NCBI GenBank assembly: GCA_945901825.1
Contig: CAMDMC010000012.1
Coordinates: 1 to 48,303 of the forward strand
Direction: 5' to 3'
Length of the DNA stretch: 48,303 nt
Origin: Bordetella parapertussis
GTDB taxonomy: Bacteria; Pseudomonadota; Gammaproteobacteria; Burkholderiales; Burkholderiaceae_A
The translations under genes were made by a program, and so were the position numbers. Positions 1 to 8,741 of this stretch are shown here, piece after piece (position 1 is the first letter of the stretch; each line of letters opens with the position of its first letter). A model generated the notes under the pieces. It ran no database searches. It had not been told where the DNA came from and saw nothing but the letters and a program-made list of their open reading frames with translations.

Positions 1-85
1 CATCCTTGACCCCAAAACCCCGTTCCGTAACCTGCCTAACTGCCTCAACCCGGAACTCCTCGGTAAACCTTTGACCTTTACCCAT
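1..85 (-). CDS. IS3-family transposase OrfA, N-terminal fragment (runs off the window)
   Basis: Only the first 28 residues are inside the window. They read MGKGQRFTEEFRVEAVRQV and continue in the same style, which is the typical start of the helix-turn-helix OrfA (HTH_Tnp_1) of IS3-family elements. OrfA binds the IS ends and is normally fused to the DDE transposase OrfB by programmed frameshifting. The start at 85 is supported by a perfect AGGAGG (revcomp of 91-96) five bases upstream. The gene continues left of position 1. Confidence 0.8.
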   Translation of the reverse strand, partial: MGKGQRFTEEFRVEAVRQVTERGFGVKD

Positions 86-100
86 AACACCCTCCTGATT

Positions 101-116
101 GCCTAAAATTTTAGGC
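101..116. repeat. 16-bp perfect palindrome inside the IS leader
   Basis: GCCTAAAATTTTAGGC is a perfect palindrome between the IS tip and the ribosome-binding site of orfA. Its place in the transposase leader suggests an operator or a structure affecting transposase expression, but nothing in the window proves a role. Confidence 0.6.
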
Positions 117-126
117 TGGAAAGTGT

Positions 127-1191
127 CTAGTGTTTTAGTAGCGATTCAGGAGATTTCTTGAGTCCTGCTGCTTTTACGATGTAGTCAAACTGCCGACCCA
201 TCCGATCCATTGCCTTCCATCTCTCTTTGTCTTTGGTGATTTCTGGAAAGAACACGAAATCTTCTTTACCGACTGATTTCCCATTTTTCTTATGGTCTTC
301 AATCAATGCCTCGTAGATGCTGACTGCGTTGTCCATCGTCACGACAGGACGATTCACAGTTTTTGAGGTATCTGTTGTGATTCGTAGATAGAGGGCAGGT
401 TCTTTTACAACTTGGATGTTTCTGTGACGAAGCATTTTCATATCGCTGGGTCTCAAGAATGATGCAGTCATAAACCAGATGACATGAACCATCTCGTAAG
501 TGATGGGTTCTTTGCGAACGAGATGAACCTCCTCTTTTGAGAAAGCAATCTCTGATGCTTTCTTTTTCAGTAACTCGTATTCGTCCTCATTGAACCAACC
601 CCTCGGTGAATCTACAGTCTTCACCTTGGGCATCACGGGCAATCGGTCAAGAAGACCTTCACGACTGGCAAGAATCAGAATCTTGTGAATCAGATTGAGA
701 TGAACCTTGATGGTTGCGGGTTTGAGTTTTCTATCTGCAAGTTTCTTTACATAGTCATTGATGTGTTTGAAGGTAATGTCACGAACATGAAAGTCCTTGA
801 AGAATGGCAATAAGTCTTTCTTCAACTTCTGTTTGTCATTGACATTCAGTTTTGCGTTGCGTTCACCTCGTTCAATCAATGCCTTTTGTTCTTCAATCAA
901 TAAGTCAGAGACCTTCTGGAATGTTGGACTTTTAGTGATGGGTAAGAGGTTGCGTTCACGAAGAAGAATCTCCTCGTAGAACTGTTTCGCAAACGCAATT
1001 GCTTCTCTCTTATTCGCAGTCTTGGTACTGCGTTTGACCATCTTGTTTTGAGTCCAGTACCGAACCCACCAATACGAAGACGCAGGAAGTTGGAAGATGC
1101 AGAGTTTGTCTGGATACCCTTTGCCAATCCGAGTGATGGATTCGGGTATCGGAACTGAACGGTGTCGGTCTGTGACAGTCGTAGTGCCCAT
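127..1191 (-). CDS. Tyrosine recombinase (integrase), C-terminus lost to IS insertion; probable pseudogene
   Basis: A phage/island-type tyrosine site-specific recombinase of 354 residues as it stands. It shows an N-terminal arm-type DNA-binding region (about residues 40-90, with YWWVRYW), a SAM-like core-binding domain (about 95-190) and the start of the catalytic domain with the first active-site arginine in FLRPSDMKML. The HxxR box, the second conserved His/Trp and the nucleophilic tyrosine are absent. The frame stops shortly after AAGLKKSP, and the last codons (ESLLKH then TAG at 129-127) lie inside the IS end. The enzyme should therefore be inactive. It starts 105 bp from the 3' end of tRNA-Ala, the usual place for an island integrase. 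Base composition is lower in GC than the genes to its right, consistent with transfer. The family call is firm; the target specificity is inferred from position. Confidence 0.85.
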   Translation of the reverse strand: MGTTTVTDRHRSVPIPESITRIGKGYPDKLCIFQLPASSYWWVRYWTQNKMVKRSTKTANKREAIAFAKQFYEEILLRERNLLPITKSPTFQKVSDLLIEEQKALIERGERNAKLNVNDKQKLKKDLLPFFKDFHVRDITFKHINDYVKKLADRKLKPATIKVHLNLIHKILILASREGLLDRLPVMPKVKTVDSPRGWFNEDEYELLKKKASEIAFSKEEVHLVRKEPITYEMVHVIWFMTASFLRPSDMKMLRHRNIQVVKEPALYLRITTDTSKTVNRPVVTMDNAVSIYEALIEDHKKNGKSVGKEDFVFFPEITKDKERWKAMDRMGRQFDYIVKAAGLKKSPESLLKH

Positions 1192-1295
1192 GAAGAAACA
1201 CTACAAGAAAGATGAGAGAAAAAGTAGTAAAGAAATTACCTAACTACTTTTGCGTTCTTATTTTGAATAAAAGTCGTTATAAATCAACAATTTAT
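1192..1295. other. AT-rich gap between integrase and tRNA-Ala, likely attachment-site region
   Basis: About 100 bp of AT-rich DNA without a convincing gene separate the integrase start from the CCA end of tRNA-Ala. In tRNA-targeted integrative elements the attachment core usually overlaps the 3' part of the tRNA gene, so the attL core is expected at or just inside 1296. The matching direct repeat would lie outside the window to the left, so this remains an inference. Confidence 0.35.
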
Positions 1296-1371
<76 letters not shown>

Positions 1372-1398
1372 CTACAGAGAAACTAGCAGTTTAGGCAG

Positions 1399-1472
1399 TG
1401 GAGGCGGGACCCGGAATCGAACCGAGGTGGACGGCTTTGCAGGCCGCTGCATAACCACTCTGCCATCCCGCC
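1399..1472 (-). tRNA. tRNA-Cys (GCA)
   Basis: A 74-nt cloverleaf with encoded CCA and U73 discriminator, the usual cysteine identity base. The acceptor GGCGGGA pairs with TCCCGCC, and the anticodon loop CTGCAAA gives GCA. It lies 27 bp after tRNA-Ala on the map and 11 bp from tRNA-Gly, so the three are probably processed from one transcript. Confidence 0.95.
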
Positions 1473-1483
1473 CGCAAAGCGGC

Positions 1484-1559
1484 TGGAGCGGGAGACGAGT
1501 CTCGAACTCGCGACCTCAACCTTGGCAAGGTTGCGCTCTACCAACTGAGCTACTCCCGC
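1484..1559 (-). tRNA. tRNA-Gly (GCC)
   Basis: A 76-nt cloverleaf with encoded CCA. The acceptor GCGGGAG is matched by CTCCCGC, and the anticodon stem CAACC/GGTTG closes TTGCCAA, giving GCC. It is the first tRNA after pgsA in the direction of transcription. A Gly-Cys pair behind pgsA is a common betaproteobacterial arrangement. Confidence 0.96.
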
Positions 1560-1643
1560 AGTAAGAGCGGAATTATAAGGGGTTTCCGGGGCGTCGAGCA
1601 AATGACCAGGCCGGAGCCGATGGAGTTAGAACCAACAAGAACC

Positions 1644-2216
1644 TCAGGCCCCTCGGCGCAATTCGGGTGCCGCCTGCGCCAGGTAGTAAACCATCGACAA
1701 AAAGGTAAGAGTTGCCGCAATAACCATAAGCCAATAGCCCCATACACGGGTATCAACAAGGCCATCCCAGACCGTCCCGTAGTAAAGCAGGAAAGGAATG
1801 GCAACCATCTGGGCAATGGTCTTGGCTTTCCCCAGCCAGTTCACTGCCACGCTTTTTCGAGCCCCCATCTCGGCCATCCACTCCCGCAGCGCAGAGATGG
1901 TAATTTCACGGCCCACAATAATGATGCCAACCAGCGGCCCTACTCTATCCAGATCAATAAGCGCCACAACCGCCGCGCAGACCATGAGCTTGTCGGCCAC
2001 CGGATCGAGAAAGGCTCCAAAGGCCGAGGTCTGGTTCCACCGCCGGGCAAGCCAGCCGTCCACCCAGTCGGTTATGGCTGCGCCCACAAACAATAAGGTG
2101 GCGACAAGGTTCTTTGTCTGATCTTCCAGGCCCAGCGGAAAATAAAAAACACCAAGAAGAAAGGGAATCGCAAGAATGCGCGCCCAGGTGAGAAGATTTG
2201 GCAGATTAAAACGCAT
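1644..2216 (-). CDS. pgsA: CDP-diacylglycerol--glycerol-3-phosphate 3-phosphatidyltransferase
   Basis: Phosphatidylglycerophosphate synthase, an inner-membrane enzyme that transfers the phosphatidyl group from CDP-diacylglycerol to glycerol-3-phosphate. This is the committed step to phosphatidylglycerol and cardiolipin. The CDP-alcohol phosphotransferase signature is intact: D53-G54-x2-A57-R58-x8-G67-x3-D71-x3-D75 (around DWVDGWLARR and FLDPVADK). Several hydrophobic segments fit a six-helix membrane protein, and 190 residues is the normal length. It follows uvrC by 26 bp on the same strand and is followed by the tRNA cluster, so it is likely the last protein gene of the operon. Confidence 0.95.
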   Translation of the reverse strand: MRFNLPNLLTWARILAIPFLLGVFYFPLGLEDQTKNLVATLLFVGAAITDWVDGWLARRWNQTSAFGAFLDPVADKLMVCAAVVALIDLDRVGPLVGIIIVGREITISALREWMAEMGARKSVAVNWLGKAKTIAQMVAIPFLLYYGTVWDGLVDTRVWGYWLMVIAATLTFLSMVYYLAQAAPELRRGA

Positions 2217-2242
2217 AAGCCTTGATCATAACGGCTGAGCGG

Positions 2243-4156
2243 TTAGCGTAAACGCCGGGCAATGTCCTCTGCGAGGGTATGCGAGACACCCTCAACCGTT
2301 GCAAGCTCCGCCACTGAGGCCTTTTTAAGGCCTTGCAAGCCCCCAAACCGGGCAAGAAGCCTCTGCCGGCGCTTCGGACCCACTCCCTCGATGTCATCAA
2401 GCACAGAGCCCACCCGAGTCTTCGCCCTACGTGCCCGCATGCCAGTAATGGCAAACCGGTGGGCCTCATCACGCACCTGGGCAACAAGCATCAAGGCTCC
2501 ATGGTCGCGGCCTAGTTGAATCACCTCGCCCGAGGCGCGAAGCAGTCTCTCCAGACCCACCTTGCGCCCCTCCCCTTTGACCACCCCTATGAGGATACGG
2601 GCATCAAGCCCAAGCTCTTCAAAGACCTCAATGGCCTTACCAAGCTGCCCCTTGCCACCATCAATAAGGACCAGATCGGGCATGGGAAGGTCTGGCTGGA
2701 CCTCGCCATAGCGACGACGCAGCACCTGCTCCATGGCTGCGTAGTCATCACCCGGTGTGATGTCATTAATGTTGTAACGCCTGTATTCCTTGGGCTGCAT
2801 CGCATGGCTGTGGTAGACGACGCAGGAAGCCTGTGTGGCCTCGCCCCCTGTATGGCTTATATCAAAGCACTCGAGCCTTAAGACAAAAAGGTCCTCTGCT
2901 GAGGTATCTAGGCCAAGCGTCTCGGCAAGCAACCGCGTTCGGCCTTGAGCGCCACCTTGCTCCTGCGCGCGTCGTGTAAGGGCAAGCCGGGCGTTATCCT
3001 CTGCCATCTGCAGCCAATCGCGGCGCTTACCCTGCGGTGCATACAAGACCCTTAGGCCGCCCTGCCGGTCAGTAAACCAGTCTTCAATCATGGGTACGGC
3101 TGAGCCTCGGTTGACAATCAGTGTGGCCACCGGCGAAGCCTGCTCATCAAGATAATGCTGACTAACAAAGCTTACAAGCGCCTCGTCCATGAGCTCATCA
3201 AGGCTCGACAAGTCAGACAGCTCCTGGTTCTCTGCCAAGGTATCGGCATGCTGCCTTGGCAACATACTTGCAAGCGAAGAGAAATAAGGCCGATCACCCA
3301 AATGCCGGCCCCCGCGGACCATGGCAAGGTTCACCACCACACGAATACCATCACTTGCAACCGCTGCAATATCGCAGTCCAGCGCAGTATCAGCCTCCAT
3401 CGAATGCTGTTGCAAAACCCTGGAGAGCGCACCAATTTGATCGCGGTAGACAGCGGCCGACTCGTAATTCATACCCTGAGCCGCAGTCTGCATGTCGGCT
3501 TGAAGCTCCGACAAGACATCTTGGTGCTCGCCACCAAGAAAGGACAAGGCACGCTTAACGTCCCGCGCATACCCATCATCGGAGATAAGCCCAACACAAG
3601 GCGCACTGCAGCGCTGAATCTGGTGCAAAAGGCAAGGTCGGGAACGATTGGAAAGAACATTGTCGGTGCAGTTACGCAGCCGAAAGACGCGCTGCAGAAT
3701 CTGAATGCTCTCCTTTACAGCCCAGGCATTGGGAAAAGGACCGAAGTAGTGGGCCTGCTTATCAACAGCACCGCGGTAGTACGAAATACGGGGATAACGA
3801 TGCCGACTTAGGCGAAGATAAGGGTACGACTTGTCATCACGAAAAAGAATGTTATAGCGCGGCGACTGGGTTTTTATAAGGTTGCTCTCAAGCAAAAGCG
3901 CCTCGGCCTCCGAACGCACAGTGGTTACTTCCAGCCGTACAATCTGAGCCACCATGTGGCCAATGCGCGGGCTAAGACCGGTCTTCTGAAAATACGAGCT
4001 CACCCTTTTCTTTAGATCTTTTGCCTTGCCAACATAAAGCAGGCTGTCGGTTGCATCGTAGAACCTGTAAACCCCGGGTAAGCCCGGCAGGCTTGCTACC
4101 GACTCACGCAGAGCTTGGCTTACAACGGCCTGGGCCTCATCGGCGGGCTTGGTCAT
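2243..4156 (-). CDS. uvrC: UvrABC nucleotide-excision-repair endonuclease, subunit C
   Basis: UvrC makes both incisions flanking a DNA lesion after UvrA/UvrB recognition. Its 637 residues show the N-terminal GIY-YIG nuclease ([20 protein letters not shown], about 26-45), the UvrB-interacting UVR motif near 210-245, the RNase H-like C-terminal nuclease ([20 protein letters not shown]) and a terminal pair of helix-hairpin-helix motifs ([20 protein letters not shown]). The start codon overlaps the stop of the upstream uracil-DNA glycosylase gene by 4 bp (ATGA), so the two repair genes are translationally coupled. Length and domain order are normal. Confidence 0.97.
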   Translation of the reverse strand: MTKPADEAQAVVSQALRESVASLPGLPGVYRFYDATDSLLYVGKAKDLKKRVSSYFQKTGLSPRIGHMVAQIVRLEVTTVRSEAEALLLESNLIKTQSPRYNILFRDDKSYPYLRLSRHRYPRISYYRGAVDKQAHYFGPFPNAWAVKESIQILQRVFRLRNCTDNVLSNRSRPCLLHQIQRCSAPCVGLISDDGYARDVKRALSFLGGEHQDVLSELQADMQTAAQGMNYESAAVYRDQIGALSRVLQQHSMEADTALDCDIAAVASDGIRVVVNLAMVRGGRHLGDRPYFSSLASMLPRQHADTLAENQELSDLSSLDELMDEALVSFVSQHYLDEQASPVATLIVNRGSAVPMIEDWFTDRQGGLRVLYAPQGKRRDWLQMAEDNARLALTRRAQEQGGAQGRTRLLAETLGLDTSAEDLFVLRLECFDISHTGGEATQASCVVYHSHAMQPKEYRRYNINDITPGDDYAAMEQVLRRRYGEVQPDLPMPDLVLIDGGKGQLGKAIEVFEELGLDARILIGVVKGEGRKVGLERLLRASGEVIQLGRDHGALMLVAQVRDEAHRFAITGMRARRAKTRVGSVLDDIEGVGPKRRQRLLARFGGLQGLKKASVAELATVEGVSHTLAEDIARRLR

Positions 4157-4854
4157 GCCTCTTTCACCTGCTCATCAAGCAGGCTCTTCGCAAGGCCAAC
4201 AGCCTGGCTCAACATGGCCTCGGTAATGCGCCCTGTATTTAAGTTGTAACGACTGGGGTGGTAGCTATCGACAAGCCAGATTGCGCCCACCCTGTGGCGG
4301 GCGGCATGACCAAATGTGAGTTGGGCAGGCCGCAGGCCAAGCTGCGCGAGCGGCAGAGCCCGCAGGGCTGCGTTGTGGGCAATGGCGCCCAGACAAAGAA
4401 TAACCTTGGGCTTGAGTTGAAAGACTTCCTGACGCAAGAAGGTAAGGCAGTTGCGAACCTCCGCGGGGGTTGGCTTATTCTGAGGAGGCAAGCACTTCAC
4501 GGCATTGGTGATTCGGCAGTTATGCATCACCAGCGCATCGTCTGCGGTTAGGGAGCGGGGTTCAGAACCAAAGCCGTGATGATGCAGGCAGCCATAAAGA
4601 AGATCACTGCAGGCATCCCCCGTAAACGGCCGACCGGTTGCGTTAGCCCCGTGCAGACCCGGCGCAAGGCCAAGCACCAAAAGCCCCGCATGATCATCGC
4701 CAAAGGGTGGGACGGGTTTGCAAAAGTAGGAGGGGTGCTTTGCTTTGACCTCTTTCAGAAAACCCGAAAGCCTTGGGCAACGTTGACAGCTCGGGTCGTA
4801 AACGGCCTGGGCAGTTTCCTGGCTTACGCTCGTTCTAAATGAGTTAGCCTTCAA
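4153..4854 (-). CDS. Uracil-DNA glycosylase, family 5-like (UDGb)
   Basis: A 233-residue uracil-DNA glycosylase superfamily protein that probably excises uracil or other deaminated bases. Motif 1 reads [19 protein letters not shown], the form seen in family 5 (UDGb) rather than the GEAPG form of family 4. Motif 2 is present as YHPSRYN near the C-terminus. Cysteines in CQRCPRL, VKCLPP and RNCLTFL could ligate the 4Fe-4S cluster typical of families 4 and 5. The lack of an acidic residue in motif 1 fits family 5 chemistry. It lies between nagZ and uvrC, 18 bp after nagZ, with its stop overlapping the uvrC start. The superfamily assignment is strong; the exact substrate range is not visible. Confidence 0.85.
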   Translation of the reverse strand: MKANSFRTSVSQETAQAVYDPSCQRCPRLSGFLKEVKAKHPSYFCKPVPPFGDDHAGLLVLGLAPGLHGANATGRPFTGDACSDLLYGCLHHHGFGSEPRSLTADDALVMHNCRITNAVKCLPPQNKPTPAEVRNCLTFLRQEVFQLKPKVILCLGAIAHNAALRALPLAQLGLRPAQLTFGHAARHRVGAIWLVDSYHPSRYNLNTGRITEAMLSQAVGLAKSLLDEQVKEA

Positions 4855-4872
4855 AGGCGTGGCTCCGTCGAA

Positions 4873-5898
4873 CTAAACAGACCGGGGTCGAAGAAGTGTT
4901 AAGGACCGACGACCGGGGTCGGTAAGAAATGCCGGTATGCGTGAAGGGACAGTATCAAGGGCCTTGGCCGAGAGGTCGGGCCGATTGCAAATAAGTGTGG
5001 CATCGCAACCGGCAGCAAAGGCTGCCTCGCAGCGGTCGGCAATGTCTTCAAAAACAGCTGCACCGGCCATTGAAAGGTCGTCGCTAATAACAACGCCCTC
5101 AAAACCAAACTGACCTTTAAGAATGTCGGTTACCCAGGTTCGGGAGAAACCGGCAGGCAGGCTGTCGACCTGTGAGTAGACAACGTGGGCAGGCATCACC
5201 GACTGAAGCAAGGCCCGCCCAAAGCGCCCACGTCCAAGACGCGCATAGGGCCAGGCATCGTCTTGAAGAATAGCATCAAGCGGACGGTCGTCTACCGGCA
5301 GGTCATGGTGCGAGTCGGCTTCGGCCCAGCCATGCCCGGGAAAGTGCTTGCCACAGGTTCGAAAGCCGGCCAGGCTAAGGCCCTGGGCCATGGCTGCTGC
5401 CAACATGGAGACAAGGGCAGGCTCCCTGTGGAATGAACGATCACCAATGACCTGGCTGCGGCCATAGTCGAGGTCGAGCACCGGCGTGTAACTGAAATCA
5501 ACCCCCACCGCTTTTAGTTCAAAGGCAAGGTCGGCGCCTGCGGCTCGGGCCTCCGACAGGGCAAGCTCTAGTGCAGCGCAGTCGGATGCCTGGGGGCCTG
5601 CCGAGCGGGTTACGTTTGACAAGGCGGGGAGACGCTCGCCCAGACTGCGAAAGGATGGAAGCTTTGTAAAACCCTCTCGAAACCGCTGAATACGGCCACC
5701 CTCGTGGTCCACCGAAATAAGAAGTGGGTTACTGGGCCGAAGCGCATGCAGGGCAGACGTGAGCGCCTTAAGCTGCGTTACGTCTTGAAAGTTACGCGTG
5801 AACAAAATGACGCCGCCAACCCATGGGTGCGTAAGGCGGTCTTTTTCTTCCGGGGTTAGTTCAAACCCCTCGAGGTCAATAATGAAAGGTCCCGACAT
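4873..5898 (-). CDS. nagZ: Beta-N-acetylhexosaminidase of cell-wall recycling
   Basis: A cytosolic glycoside hydrolase family 3 enzyme that removes N-acetylglucosamine from anhydro-muropeptides during peptidoglycan recycling. Its products influence AmpC induction in species that have that pathway. The 341 residues form a single TIM-barrel without a signal peptide. Diagnostic segments are the substrate-binding VDHEGGRIQRF (about 63-73), the flexible catalytic loop KHFPGHGWAEADSHHDLP (184-201) containing the His of the Asp-His dyad, and VVISDDLSM with the nucleophile at D273/D274. It follows acpS by only a few bases on the same strand, as in other betaproteobacteria. Confidence 0.95.
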   Translation of the reverse strand: MSGPFIIDLEGFELTPEEKDRLTHPWVGGVILFTRNFQDVTQLKALTSALHALRPSNPLLISVDHEGGRIQRFREGFTKLPSFRSLGERLPALSNVTRSAGPQASDCAALELALSEARAAGADLAFELKAVGVDFSYTPVLDLDYGRSQVIGDRSFHREPALVSMLAAAMAQGLSLAGFRTCGKHFPGHGWAEADSHHDLPVDDRPLDAILQDDAWPYARLGRGRFGRALLQSVMPAHVVYSQVDSLPAGFSRTWVTDILKGQFGFEGVVISDDLSMAGAAVFEDIADRCEAAFAAGCDATLICNRPDLSAKALDTVPSRIPAFLTDPGRRSLTLLRPRSV

Positions 5899-5904
5899 GA
5901 TGGC

Positions 5905-6345
5905 TTAGTCCTTAGGGCGCATGTTCCTGGTGGCCTGAGGGCCCGCATTTGATTCAACAATGGCAAGGGCAACAGCTGCATCCTGCTCATCGGAAATCGA
6001 CACATTGACCCGAAGCTGCCTGCTACTTACCCAATCGGCAAGCGCCTTGTGGAAAACGGCATGCGGTGCACCCTTCGCATCGTTGAGTACCTCGAGGCTG
6101 TGAAGACTCATGGGATAGGCAAGGCCCACCCCCAGGGCCTTACCAACCGCCTCCTTTGCCGCAAAGCGCTTTGCAAGATAAGAGACCGCCCGACTGCGGC
6201 CTGCCGAGCCCCGACCCAGCCGTTCTTGAAAGACAAGCTGCTCTTGCTGACCAAGCACCCGTTCAGTAAAGCGCTTACCCCAGCGCTCGTAAATTTGATC
6301 AACCCGGTGAAGAAGAACACGATCGATTCCAACGCCAACAATCAT
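5905..6345 (-). CDS. acpS: Holo-[acyl-carrier-protein] synthase
   Basis: Transfers the 4'-phosphopantetheine arm of coenzyme A to the serine of apo-ACP, activating the acpP product encoded further up the same block. The protein (146 residues) shows the two family signatures: the Mg-binding GVGIDRV near the start and the KRFAAKEAVGKALG helix. It is slightly longer than the usual 120-130 residues because of a C-terminal tail. The start overlaps the pdxJ stop by 4 bp (ATGA), the classic pdxJ-acpS coupling. Confidence 0.96.
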   Translation of the reverse strand: MIVGVGIDRVLLHRVDQIYERWGKRFTERVLGQQEQLVFQERLGRGSAGRSRAVSYLAKRFAAKEAVGKALGVGLAYPMSLHSLEVLNDAKGAPHAVFHKALADWVSSRQLRVNVSISDEQDAAVALAIVESNAGPQATRNMRPKD

Positions 6346-7091
6346 TGGGTACTTACCTCCCGCATTAGCCGTTTCATTTCCTTGACCGCCTCGCGCATTC
6401 CAAAAAAGACTGCCCTTGAGACAATGGCATGCCCAATATGCAGTTCTCGAACACCCGCGATAGCCGCCACAGGTTGAACATTGAAGTAGTTCAGGGCGTG
6501 GCCTGCATTAAACCGCATGCCTAGCGACTGAATAAGCTCACCCGCCTCACGAATACGATGAAGCTCTTTCTGAACGGCCGGCTTGTCGGCGTCTCGGCCC
6601 TGCTGGAAGAACACCTCGGCATAGGGGCCCGTATGAATCTCGCAGACCTCCACTCCCATGGCATGGGCATGTCGAATCTGGTCGACGTCCGCATCAAGAA
6701 ATGCACTCACAGAAATGCCCTTGGACCTTAATCGATCAACGGCCGACTGAACAACAGAGGCGTTGGAAATAAGGTCGAGCCCGCCTTCGGTTGTAATTTC
6801 TTGCCGACCCTCGGGAACGAGCATGGCCATCTCGGGGCGGATATCAAGTGCAATTGCCACCATCTCGTCGGTGGCTGCCATTTCAAGGTTAAGCTTAATT
6901 TGAGTGAGATCGCGTAGACGCTCAACGTCAAAAAGCTGAATATGACGTCGGTCTTCACGCAGGTGCACTGTGATACCGTCGGCGCCTCCAAGATGAGCCT
7001 CAACCGCTGCCCAGACAGGGTCCGGATCAACTGTTCTTCGCGCCTGGCGCAAGGTGGCCACGTGATCAATATTGACACCTAGCTCAATCAT
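6342..7091 (-). CDS. pdxJ: Pyridoxine 5'-phosphate synthase
   Basis: Condenses 1-deoxy-D-xylulose 5-phosphate with 3-amino-2-oxopropyl phosphate in the last step of the DXP-dependent vitamin B6 pathway. The 249-residue TIM-barrel begins with MIELGVNIDHVATLRQARR, the family hallmark, and contains GADGITVHLREDRRHI and the late loop RFNAGHALNY. It overlaps recO upstream and acpS downstream by 4 bp each, so all three are coupled. Confidence 0.97.
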   Translation of the reverse strand: MIELGVNIDHVATLRQARRTVDPDPVWAAVEAHLGGADGITVHLREDRRHIQLFDVERLRDLTQIKLNLEMAATDEMVAIALDIRPEMAMLVPEGRQEITTEGGLDLISNASVVQSAVDRLRSKGISVSAFLDADVDQIRHAHAMGVEVCEIHTGPYAEVFFQQGRDADKPAVQKELHRIREAGELIQSLGMRFNAGHALNYFNVQPVAAIAGVRELHIGHAIVSRAVFFGMREAVKEMKRLMREVSTQ

Positions 7092-7831
7092 GAAATAACT
7101 CCGTCTCTTAGGTAATGAAGATCTACAGCAGCTTCTCTGGAAAACAACGGTACCGAGCCCAGTTGATGCGCAAGCAAGAGCCTAAGGGCTCGCTTAAGAG
7201 CAGCATAGGAGGCCAACCCGCTGTCCTGAAGACAGTCCTTAAGATCGTCATAGCCATCGTACCGTGCCAGGGTGGCCAGCGTCTCTTTGTCAATAAGGAG
7301 TCCGTCCTCGGGCTCATGGGCTGCAAGTCGAATGGACTCACCCGGTGCCAGCTGAAAACGGGAAACCGCCGGGGTCTCGCGACCCACAGAGAAATCAGGT
7401 GCAATCCCCAGCCCCCGAAGCAGTCGACATTCAAACCAGCGCAGGCAGACCTCGGTCATAGGCTCAGGCTCGCAGAGATGATCGAGCACCATTTCGTAGG
7501 CCTGAAAGAGTTCGGCATGGGGGTCTTGACGCTGCAAAAGCCGTAACAAAAGCTCATTGACATAAAAACCTGCCATTAGGCTGGCCCCCGCGGGCATGCC
7601 TCGACCCTGTGTGCCGAGCCATTCTGCTGCCATAAGCGTGCGCAACTCTCCTTTATGCGAGTAGCGCAGGCCTAGCTTTTGGAAAGGCTGCAAGAGCCCG
7701 CGCATGGCCGACCGAGGTCGCCGAGCTCCCCTTGCAACCAAGCCCAGTCGGCCTTCGTCACGGGTAAAGACTTCTGCAATGAGGCTGGTCTCTCGCCAAG
7801 GCACACCATGCAAAACGTATCCCTCAACCAT
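7088..7831 (-). CDS. recO: DNA repair protein RecO
   Basis: The RecFOR-pathway mediator that helps load RecA onto SSB-coated single-stranded DNA. The 247-residue protein has the N-terminal OB fold (GYVLHGVPWRETSLIAEVFT, then LGLVARGARRP) and the alpha-helical C-terminal part. It follows era by 6 bp and overlaps pdxJ by 4 bp. The era-recO-pdxJ order supports the call. Confidence 0.94.
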   Translation of the reverse strand: MVEGYVLHGVPWRETSLIAEVFTRDEGRLGLVARGARRPRSAMRGLLQPFQKLGLRYSHKGELRTLMAAEWLGTQGRGMPAGASLMAGFYVNELLLRLLQRQDPHAELFQAYEMVLDHLCEPEPMTEVCLRWFECRLLRGLGIAPDFSVGRETPAVSRFQLAPGESIRLAAHEPEDGLLIDKETLATLARYDGYDDLKDCLQDSGLASYAALKRALRLLLAHQLGSVPLFSREAAVDLHYLRDGVIS

Positions 7832-7837
7832 GGCTTC

Positions 7838-8737
7838 TTAGAGGTCGCCGTACCCAAAACTCTGAACAAGCTTGTCCTGATCGGCCCAATTGGCGACCAC
7901 CTTCACCCAGAGACGAAGCTCAACCGGTATACCTGCAAGCTTTGCAATGTCTCGCCGAGCCTCTGTGCCGATGCGTTTAAGCCTTTGACCTGCTTCGCCC
8001 AAGACCATGGGCTTGTGACTGGCACGACCCACAACAATAGTTGCATGAATAAGGGTGCGTCCCGGACTCTCTTCGTATTGATCAATCACAACCGTTGCCT
8101 CATAGGGCAGCTCATCCCCCAGAAGTCGAAAGAGCTTCTCACGTATAAGCTCTGCTGCCATGAATCGAAGAGGCCGGTCGGTGACCTGTTCGGTATCCAT
8201 TAAAGCCGGCCCCTCGGGCAGAACAGCCACAAGCTCTTTCAACAATGTCTCAAGCTGAAAGCCCGACTGTGCCGATATGGGAATGATGGATTTAAAGGGG
8301 TAGAGCTGAGCAAGTCTCTGGCCTAGGTCAAAGGCCGCCTCGCGGTGATGATCGCGCGCAATTCGATCGGCCTTATTAAGCACAGCAAGAACACAAGCCT
8401 CCTTAGGAAGCTCCTTAACAATCTGAAGGTCCTCGTCGGTTACCTTCAAAATATCGGCCACCCAAAGCAAAACGGGTACCTCGGCGATGACGCTGTAGGC
8501 AGCACGGCGCAGCTGCCTGTTTAACGCCGCCGTGTGCTCATTCTGAAGCCCGGGTGTGTCTACAAAAAGAATCTGCGCATCAGGGCGAGTTAAGACCCCC
8601 AAAATACGGTGACGGGTGGTCTGGGCCTTACGCGACGTAATGGCAACAGGGAAACCAACCAAGGCATTAACGAGGGTTGATTTTCCGACATTGGGACGAC
8701 CAACCACTCCAACAAGACCGGCTCGGTGGTCACTCAT
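7838..8737 (-). CDS. era: GTPase Era, 16S rRNA/30S assembly factor
   Basis: Essential GTPase that binds the 3' end of 16S rRNA during 30S maturation and links ribosome assembly to growth. The 299 residues comprise the Ras-like G domain (G1 GRPNVGKST, G3 DTPG, G4 NKAD) and the C-terminal KH type-2 RNA-binding domain (ERG-like region GEAGQRLKRIGTEARRDI). It starts 4 bp after rnc stops. Co-transcription of rnc and era is the standard arrangement. Confidence 0.97.
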   Translation of the reverse strand: MSDHRAGLVGVVGRPNVGKSTLVNALVGFPVAITSRKAQTTRHRILGVLTRPDAQILFVDTPGLQNEHTAALNRQLRRAAYSVIAEVPVLLWVADILKVTDEDLQIVKELPKEACVLAVLNKADRIARDHHREAAFDLGQRLAQLYPFKSIIPISAQSGFQLETLLKELVAVLPEGPALMDTEQVTDRPLRFMAAELIREKLFRLLGDELPYEATVVIDQYEESPGRTLIHATIVVGRASHKPMVLGEAGQRLKRIGTEARRDIAKLAGIPVELRLWVKVVANWADQDKLVQSFGYGDL

Positions 8738-8741
8738 GGCA

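Larger units (their letters stand above)
1..148 (-). mobile_element. End of an IS3-family insertion sequence (partial)
   Basis: The terminal end of an insertion sequence whose transposase reads leftward out of the window. Read on the minus strand, the element appears to begin at 148 with TGAATCGC, followed by a stretch containing ACACTAGACACTTTCC. This resembles IS3-group ends, which begin with TG and often carry a TAGTGGACAC-like block. The transposase orfA start lies about 60 bp inside. The boundary at 148 is inferred from the TG dinucleotide and from the integrase reading frame changing character exactly there. The other end, the orfB frame and any target duplication lie outside the window. 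Confidence 0.75.

Noticed and set aside
1383..1601. Minus-strand 72-residue frame (GVAQLVERNLAKVEVASSRLVSRS)
   Set aside because: This is the reading of the tRNA-Gly and tRNA-Cys genes themselves, a common false gene.
3155..3811. Plus-strand 218-residue frame opposite uvrC
   Set aside because: It lies fully inside a strongly supported gene, has a composition without domain sense and no ribosome-binding site.
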